Assembly (NCBI GenBank): GCA_002470275.1
Contig: DKNY01000061.1
Span: 2,101-23,067 of the forward strand
Source: Gammaproteobacteria bacterium UBA7376
GTDB lineage: Bacteria; Pseudomonadota; Gammaproteobacteria; Pseudomonadales; Azotimanducaceae
DNA length: 20,967 nt
Direction: 5' to 3'
Every line of letters begins with the position of its first letter. The stretch's first letter is position 1. Positions 17,001 to 20,967 of the stretch are shown here, one piece after another. The notes below the pieces were generated by a model. It saw only the letters and a list, made by a program, of their open reading frames with translations, ran no database searches and had not been told where the DNA came from. Both the position numbers and the translations under genes were made by a program.

Positions 17001-17567
17001 ACCCATGGGGAAAATATCCATGAGTGCGCCGCGCACAGCATACTGGCCACGTTCACTAACGGTTTCCATGCTCTGATAGCCGGCGGCTTCCAGCTGCATG
17101 CGCTGAGTCATCACGTTAAAGGTGTCACCACGGCTCAGGTTTAGGCAGGAGCCCTGGATGTAACTGGGTGGCGACAGCTTTTGCAGCAGGGTCGTGACGG
17201 GCACCGTGAGGATGCCTTCGGTAAACTGACCGAGGCGCTTGAGGGTCTTCAAGCGCTCCGAGATGATGTCCTGGTGTGGCGAAAAGGTGTCATAGGGCAA
17301 GGTTTCCCAGTCGGGAAATTCCAGGCAGGGCAGCGGCTCGCCTGAGTCGTCCTGCGTCAGTGTCTGCAGGAACTTTAGTCCACGCTGCCACCGTACGGTG
17401 CCTTCAGCTTTTGCGGTGACGACCACGACTGGCTGAGGATGGTTTCTGGCCAGCTCAAGGATCGCCAACATATCGGCTGCGCCGGGCAGGCCACGCCAAA
17501 AGCGACGCTGCCCGGGTCCTTCGGGGAGGAGGGTGCCTGAGTCAGCAGGCAGGATGACAGTGTTCAA
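14082..17567 (-). CDS. mfd: Transcription-repair coupling factor Mfd
   Basis: ATP-driven translocase that pushes RNA polymerase off DNA lesions and recruits UvrA for nucleotide excision repair. The 1161 residues cover the normal length (E. coli 1148). Seen in order: UvrB-like N-terminal region (LPCLEFPDWETLPYD, SPHQDIISERL), the RNA-polymerase-binding region (VVHVEHGVGRYLGLQTL and KLYVPVTSLHLIGRYAG), Walker A GDVGFGKTE with Lys644, the DEEH box at 739-742, TATPIPRTLNLSLSG, the second motor lobe with QLRGRVGRS, and the C-terminal TRCF domain (LIPEDYLPDVHSRLILYKRI). The start is TTG at 17567; no in-frame ATG or GTG precedes the conserved region. It is divergent from gap, and csiV follows after 13 bases. 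Confidence 0.96.
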   Translation of the reverse strand: MNTVILPADSGTLLPEGPGQRRFWRGLPGAADMLAILELARNHPQPVVVVTAKAEGTVRWQRGLKFLQTLTQDDSGEPLPCLEFPDWETLPYDTFSPHQDIISERLKTLKRLGQFTEGILTVPVTTLLQKLSPPSYIQGSCLNLSRGDTFNVMTQRMQLEAAGYQSMETVSERGQYAVRGALMDIFPMGATLPVRVDLFDDEIDTLRTFDPDTQRTVEQIDSIDILPAKEFPFDDDAIARFRDCWHGLFQGDVRRCSVYQDVSSFIAPNGIEYYLPLFFDRLATLFEHLPENPIFVLEGHVEAAATSFLREVGERYESLRHDVERPIVAPESLYLTADALQGALKAAPRIILSDASERHNHDFFGKLLPNLTINHQLQEPALALRAFTEGHPAQILFCAESAGRREIFDELLTKAGIVTRHVQHLTDLQSSDQHGICIAPLESGFQFPGLTLITEGDVLGRQTAPSKRSSTRRLIDPEQIVRNLTELNMGAPVVHVEHGVGRYLGLQTLAIDDADHEFLTLGYAGGAKLYVPVTSLHLIGRYAGADEEHAPLHRLGSDQWERAKKKAAEKIVDVAAELLDIYARRASRKSHCLTADQAEYATFAAEFPFITTPDQDAAIETTLADLAQPQAMDRLVCGDVGFGKTEVAMRAAFVTVQSQKQVVLLVPTTLLAQQHFDTLRDRFASWPVSIDITSRLRSNAEIEEIKQKCKNGKLDILIGTHKLLSGDLSFKDLGLVIIDEEHRFGVRQKEKLRAMRAEVDVLTLTATPIPRTLNLSLSGIRDLSIIATPPARRLSIKTFVQEKRSQTIREAISRELMRGGQVFFLHNEVKSIYEAADAIQELVPEARIGVGHGQMRSNDLERVMSEFYHRQLNVLVCTTIIETGIDIPNANTIIIERADKFGLAQLHQLRGRVGRSHRQAYAYLLTPGSRSMTADAVKRLEAIEASGELGVGFTLATQDMEIRGAGELLGDDQSGQIESIGFSLYMEMLDRAVDALRSGKVPDQDAPLETVSQEVNLHTPTLIPEDYLPDVHSRLILYKRIAGAKEQQELDALRVEVIDRFGLLPDALKNLFSVTALKLMAQSLGIIRLDLGELKGKLEFSKTTIVEPIRVVNLVQQQSSTYRLDGASILRIDTELPTFDARLDFAHALFDLLAPKQSHAA

Positions 17568-17604
17568 AAATGTTTCTCGTTCAGACTTTTAATGAAAGCT
17601 CTTA

Positions 17605-17633
17605 CTGATACCGGACCGGTCTCCGCCGGCCAA
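17605..17633 (-). promoter_or_regulatory. Candidate weak mfd promoter with palindromic spacer
   Basis: On the minus strand, TTGGCC (17628-17633) and TATCAG (17605-17610), each 4/6, are separated by 17 bases. The spacer holds the exact palindrome ACCGGACCGGT (17610-17620), an operator-like arrangement. Confidence 0.3.
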
Positions 17634-17710
17634 GGTGTGATTCTACCTCCTCAACCCCACTGAAGAATATAAATATACCTGAGCCCGCTACGAGATGGCC
17701 CTGTTTCACT

Positions 17711-17726
17711 GGTTTTCGCGGGAACC
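17711..17726. repeat. Imperfect palindrome upstream of gap
   Basis: GGTTTTCGCGGGAACC reads as half-sites GGTTTTCG and, on the other strand, GGTTCCCG, which agree at six of eight positions. It lies about 100 bases upstream of the gap start, just before a weak -10-like TACAGT (17733-17738). It may be an operator. The rest of the 255-base gap between mfd and gap shows no gene. Confidence 0.25.
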
Positions 17727-17812
17727 CTAGGCTACAGTTTCCGCCCGCTGGAGACCTGGCCGTCCGACCCGATGCGGTAGCGCTGTCGGTGCTCTTGGCC
17801 GTTGATGCTGGA

Positions 17813-17817
17813 AGGAG
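17813..17817 (+). promoter_or_regulatory. Ribosome binding site fixing the gap start at GTG 17823
   Basis: AGGAG lies five bases before GTG 17823. The in-frame TTG 17802 and ATG 17805 lie before this site and would translate through it, so GTG is preferred. Confidence 0.7.
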
Positions 17818-17822
17818 AAACT

Positions 17823-19292
17823 GTGTCCCTACCTAACCTTGAAGATTACTTTCCTGACTGGAAGGAGCGTGAAGCTCTTGCTGAGGGAATGATCCCGCTC
17901 ATTGGCAAACTCTATCGTAAGAACGTGGTCGTCTACTGCTATGGACGTGCCATGTACAACCAGAGCGTTACCCAGCTGATGAAAACGCATCGCTACGTGC
18001 GTCAGGTTGCCAAAAATGAACTCTCCGAATTTGAGAGCTTTCCCGTACTCGAGGCCATGTCTCGCCTGGACCTTGGACCCTGCCACGTAGACCTGGGGAA
18101 ATTAGCAACAAAATTTATGGCGGAATCCGCGGAGAACGAAACGGATGCAGAAGCCTTTGTGCGACGCGAGTGTGAAAGCGTTATCGGCACCCGTCGTCAG
18201 CCGATCAGTCAGCCCCAGGATATTGTGCTGTATGGATTCGGCCGAATTGGTCGTTTGCTGGCACGGCTGCTGATCGAAAAGACGGGCAGCGGAGATCAGC
18301 TGCGCCTTCGGGCCATCGTAGTGCGCAAAGGCGGTGAGGATGACCTGATGAAGCGAGCGAGTTTGCTGCGTCGGGACAGCGTTCATGGCGGGTTCCAGGG
18401 CACCATTCGAGTGGATGAAGAAAATCAGTGCATTATTGCCAACGGCAACGTCATTCGCGTCATTTATGCGGGGTCGCCAGCCGAAGTGGACTACGAGGCC
18501 CTGGGCATTCGTGATGCCATTGTGATTGACAATACCGGCGCCTGGCGCGATATGCAGGGCCTTTCCCAGCATCTGGCCGGACGCGGGGCCTCAAAGGTGG
18601 TTCTGACCGCGCCAGGAAAGGGTGAGGTGAAGAATATCGTCGCCGGGATAAACTTCGAAGACATGGGCTCTGATGATCGAGTGTTGGCCGCAGGCAGCTG
18701 TACCACCAATGCTATCGTGCCGGTTTTGAAGGCCGTCAACGACAGCTTTGGAATCGTGAATGGTCACATGGAAACCGTGCACGCATATACCAATGACCAA
18801 AATCTGATTGATAACTACCATAAAAAGAATCGCAGAGGTCGTGGTGCGCCGCTGAATATGGTGATTACAGAAACCGGGGCGTCATCGGCGGTTGTTAAGC
18901 TGCTTCCGGAGCTCGAAGGCAAGCTGACGGGTAACGCTATCCGCGTGCCAACACCCAATGTTTCTTTGGCGATCCTTAATTTGACCCTCGGCCGCACGAC
19001 CTCTGAGGAGGAGATTCGGGAATTTCTGCGGGATACCGCACTGCATAGCAGCCTGCAGCGACAGATCGATTTCACGGCCTCTCCTGAATTGGTCTCGTCG
19101 GACCTCGTGGGTAATCGTCACGCTTGCGTAGTGGATGGCGAGGCGCTCATCGTTAAAGACGACCGAATCGTGCTCTATGTCTGGTACGACAACGAATTTG
19201 GGTATGCATGCCAGGTTGTCCGTGTCGCCCAAAAATTGGCTGGCATTCGATATCCGCTGATTCCTGAAGACGTCGTCAAAATGGGATTTTAG
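17823..19292 (+). CDS. gap: Glyceraldehyde-3-phosphate dehydrogenase with N-terminal extension
   Basis: Oxidises glyceraldehyde 3-phosphate to 1,3-bisphosphoglycerate, or the reverse. From GTG 17823 the protein is 489 residues, against about 330 for common GAPDH. The extra 130 residues at the N-terminus (EREALAEGMIPLIGKLYRKN onward) match the extended GAPDH known from Pseudomonas (PA3001 type, from memory). The dehydrogenase part starts at about 133 with LYGFGRIGRLLARLL. Catalytic Cys293 lies in AAGSCTTNAIVPV and His320 in ETVHAYTNDQ, 27 residues apart as in classic GAPDH. The second strand of the Rossmann fold reads RAIVVRKGGEDD with no Asp at the usual NAD-selecting position, which points to NADP use or dual use (inference). 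gltX begins four bases after its stop, so the two form an operon. Confidence 0.93.
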   Translation: MSLPNLEDYFPDWKEREALAEGMIPLIGKLYRKNVVVYCYGRAMYNQSVTQLMKTHRYVRQVAKNELSEFESFPVLEAMSRLDLGPCHVDLGKLATKFMAESAENETDAEAFVRRECESVIGTRRQPISQPQDIVLYGFGRIGRLLARLLIEKTGSGDQLRLRAIVVRKGGEDDLMKRASLLRRDSVHGGFQGTIRVDEENQCIIANGNVIRVIYAGSPAEVDYEALGIRDAIVIDNTGAWRDMQGLSQHLAGRGASKVVLTAPGKGEVKNIVAGINFEDMGSDDRVLAAGSCTTNAIVPVLKAVNDSFGIVNGHMETVHAYTNDQNLIDNYHKKNRRGRGAPLNMVITETGASSAVVKLLPELEGKLTGNAIRVPTPNVSLAILNLTLGRTTSEEEIREFLRDTALHSSLQRQIDFTASPELVSSDLVGNRHACVVDGEALIVKDDRIVLYVWYDNEFGYACQVVRVAQKLAGIRYPLIPEDVVKMGF

Positions 19293-19296
19293 CGAC

Positions 19297-20805
19297 TTGA
19301 GTCAGGCCACCGTTCGCACTCGAATTGCGCCGTCGCCAACGGGAGACCCGCATGTGGGGACAGCCTACATGGCGCTCTTTAACTATGTCTTTGCCCGGCA
19401 CCACGGGGGCGAGTTTGTGCTGCGTATTGAGGATACCGACCAGGTCAGAAGCACCGCGGCGTCCGAGCAAACCATTCTCGAGGCACTGAGCTGGCTGGGT
19501 CTAAAATGGGATCATGGACCGGACGTGGGCGGGCCGGCCGGCCCCTATCGCCAGAGCGAGCGCCGGCAAATCTATCGGACGCACATCGATACACTGTTGG
19601 AGCGGGGCCACGCGTTCCAGTGTTTTTGCACGCCGGAGAGACTGGAGGCCGTTCGCGCGGAGCAACAGGCTGCCAAACAAACCACGCGCTATGACGGGCA
19701 TTGCGCTGGCCTCGATCAGGCTGAGGTTGATGGTCGCCTGGCAGCGGGGGAGAGCAGCGTGGTTCGCCTGCGCGTACCGGATGAGGGCGTGTGTACATTC
19801 CAGGACCGGCTGCGAGGGGAGATCAGCATCCCCTATAGCCAAATCGATATGCAGGTCTTGCTGAAGAAGGATGGATTGCCCACCTATCATATGGCGGTAG
19901 TGGTTGATGATCACGAGATGGGCATTACGCATATTCTGCGCGGTGAAGAGTGGTTGAGCTCGGTTCCTAAGCACAAGCTGCTGTACGACTTTTTGGGCTG
20001 GGATATGCCAGAGATGATTCATCTTCCGCTGCTCAGGAATGCAGATCAGAGCAAGCTCTCAAAGCGGAAGAACCCGACAGGCGTTAACTATTATCGCGAT
20101 ATGGGCTACCTGCCGGAGGCGCTGCTGAATTATTTGGGCTTGATGGGTTGGTCAATGCCGGATGAGTCTGAAATTTTTGACCTAGACCAGATGGTTGAGG
20201 CCTTCGATCCAGGCCGCCTGTCCGTGGGCGCCCCGATTTTCGATCCGGTGAAGCTGGGATGGCTAAACGGCCAGTACTTGAGGCGTTTGAGCCCCGAGGA
20301 ATACGCCGCTCGCGTCGCGGATTGGATGCTCAATGCCCCCCGTCTGTCCCAACTCATTCCCCTAGTGCAGGAGCGTGCCGAGCGGCTGTCAGACTTGGTG
20401 CTGCTCACCGACTACCTCATGGGGTCGGTCAGAACCCTTTCGGTGGCGGACTTTGAACACAAAAAGCTTGATGCTGGGCAAGTCCGTCAGGTGTTGCACC
20501 ACACTCTGGCCGCCTTCGATGAGCTGCGTCACTGGCAGCGCGACGACTTATTTGAGCTGTGCAAGGCTTTGGCAGAACAGCTGGCGCTGCCTTTGCGAGA
20601 CTTTTTGTGGCCACTCTTTATTGCCACCAGCGGTCGCAGCGTTTCTTTGCCGCTCTTCGACTCCTGGATTTTTTTGGGCATGGATTTAAGTCGTGCCCGA
20701 TTGCGCGGGGCGCTGGAAGTGCTTCAGCTATCGGGTAAGGAGCGCAAGCGCCTAGACAAGCAGTATCAGGCCGTCCGCTCCGGGCTAAGCCAGTCTGCGG
20801 ATTGA
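19297..20805 (+). CDS. gltX: Glutamyl-tRNA synthetase
   Basis: Class I synthetase charging tRNA-Glu with glutamate. The 502 residues are near the Pseudomonas length. The HIGH-type motif is PSPTGDPHVGT (12-22) and the KMSKS-type loop is KLSKR (253-257). A zinc-binding insertion keeps Cys109, Cys111, Tyr132 and Cys136 (CFC then RYDGHC), equivalent to the zinc ligands of the E. coli enzyme. RGEEWLSSVPKH and the helical C-terminal anticodon-binding half are present. The start is TTG 19297, four bases after the gap stop, with only a distant GGGA upstream; no ATG or GTG precedes the conserved TRIAPSPTG. Translation probably depends on gap. Its TGA stop lies inside the -35 box of the downstream tRNA promoter. 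Confidence 0.95.
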   Translation: MSQATVRTRIAPSPTGDPHVGTAYMALFNYVFARHHGGEFVLRIEDTDQVRSTAASEQTILEALSWLGLKWDHGPDVGGPAGPYRQSERRQIYRTHIDTLLERGHAFQCFCTPERLEAVRAEQQAAKQTTRYDGHCAGLDQAEVDGRLAAGESSVVRLRVPDEGVCTFQDRLRGEISIPYSQIDMQVLLKKDGLPTYHMAVVVDDHEMGITHILRGEEWLSSVPKHKLLYDFLGWDMPEMIHLPLLRNADQSKLSKRKNPTGVNYYRDMGYLPEALLNYLGLMGWSMPDESEIFDLDQMVEAFDPGRLSVGAPIFDPVKLGWLNGQYLRRLSPEEYAARVADWMLNAPRLSQLIPLVQERAERLSDLVLLTDYLMGSVRTLSVADFEHKKLDAGQVRQVLHHTLAAFDELRHWQRDDLFELCKALAEQLALPLRDFLWPLFIATSGRSVSLPLFDSWIFLGMDLSRARLRGALEVLQLSGKERKRLDKQYQAVRSGLSQSAD

Positions 20806-20830
20806 CAGGGGCCTGGGTGCTGCCTAGTAT
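20802..20830 (+). promoter_or_regulatory. tRNA-Ala promoter overlapping the gltX stop
   Basis: A perfect TTGACA (20802-20807) is followed after 17 bases by TAGTAT (20825-20830, 4/6). The GC-rich CCCGG that follows is typical of stable-RNA discriminators. The start expected near 20837 is six bases before the mature tRNA. The TGA stop of gltX is bases 2-4 of the -35 box. Confidence 0.7.
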
Positions 20831-20842
20831 CCCGGTTCCTTT

Positions 20843-20918
20843 GGGGCCATAGCTCAGCTGGGAGAGCGCGTGAATGGCATTCACGAGGTCGGGAGTTCGA
20901 TCCTCCCTGGCTCCACCA
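20843..20918 (+). tRNA. tRNA-Ala (anticodon GGC)
   Basis: A complete 76-base cloverleaf with encoded CCA end. The acceptor stem pairs GGGGCCA with TGGCTCC (one G-U), the D arm is GCTC/GAGC, the anticodon stem is CGTGA/TCACG with loop ATGGCAT (anticodon GGC, reading GCC and GCU), and the T arm is GGGAG-TTCGATC-CTCCC. From memory, tRNA-Ala(GGC) also follows gltX in Pseudomonas. After the tRNA, 49 bases of T-rich sequence reach the window end; I see no clear hairpin there. Confidence 0.96.
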
Positions 20919-20967
20919 CCTATCTCGTTGATTTATAAGCGTTTTTATTTTCTTCTTTAAGTTTGGC

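Noticed and set aside
18102..18572. Open minus-strand frame of 156 codons opposite gap
   Set aside because: Antisense to the GAPDH Rossmann domain, no domain recognised.
1..20967. Mobile element, phage, CRISPR or defence system
   Set aside because: No transposase, integrase, repeat-spacer array, toxin-antitoxin pair or composition break was seen on either strand.

Overview
The window is chromosomal DNA from a Gram-negative bacterium, almost certainly a gammaproteobacterium. The LexA, TopA, Mfd, Slt, CsiV and GluRS proteins are all of gammaproteobacterial type. From memory, the mfd/N-terminally extended GAPDH divergent pair and the lexA-topA neighbourhood resemble the Pseudomonas arrangement. 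A marine relative such as the OM60/NOR5 (Halieaceae) or Cellvibrionales group is plausible, but that is inference. DNA is moderately GC-rich and even in composition. I see no insertion sequence, phage gene, CRISPR array or other sign of recent transfer, so this is core genome with a few poorly known genes.

Layout. Bases 1-1275 hold the 3' part of an ammonium channel gene (amtB, 5' end outside the window). It converges on a minus-strand pair, a RimJ/RimL-like acetyltransferase and a D-Ala-D-Ala ligase joined by a TGATG overlap. Then come a C39-like cysteine peptidase homologue (-), a small glutaredoxin-like protein (+), a lytic transglycosylase slt (-) and a UspA stress protein (-). A membrane-anchored unknown protein (+) precedes topA (+), which has a near-consensus promoter. 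lexA (-) converges on topA and carries three LexA-box-like sites upstream. A YnaI-like MscS channel gene (+) overlaps by 4 bases a gene for a hypoxanthine phosphoribosyltransferase-like protein that has lost its PRPP-binding signature. csiV and mfd form a minus-strand pair. Divergent from mfd is a gap-gltX operon, followed by tRNA-Ala(GGC) with its own promoter built over the gltX stop codon.

How the genes work together. Several are cell-envelope genes (ddl, slt, csiV, mscS, amtB). Others serve genome maintenance and topology (topA, lexA, mfd), and gap, gltX and tRNA-Ala serve central metabolism and translation. Packing is tight: two convergent pairs end on shared palindromic tetranucleotides (TTAA and CTAG), and several co-directional pairs overlap or nearly touch. 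The least explained items are the PRPP-motif-less phosphoribosyltransferase homologue behind mscS, the triple LexA-box array, the six-codon frame over the mscS start, and the unsecreted C39-like protein. I found no clearly new multi-gene system.
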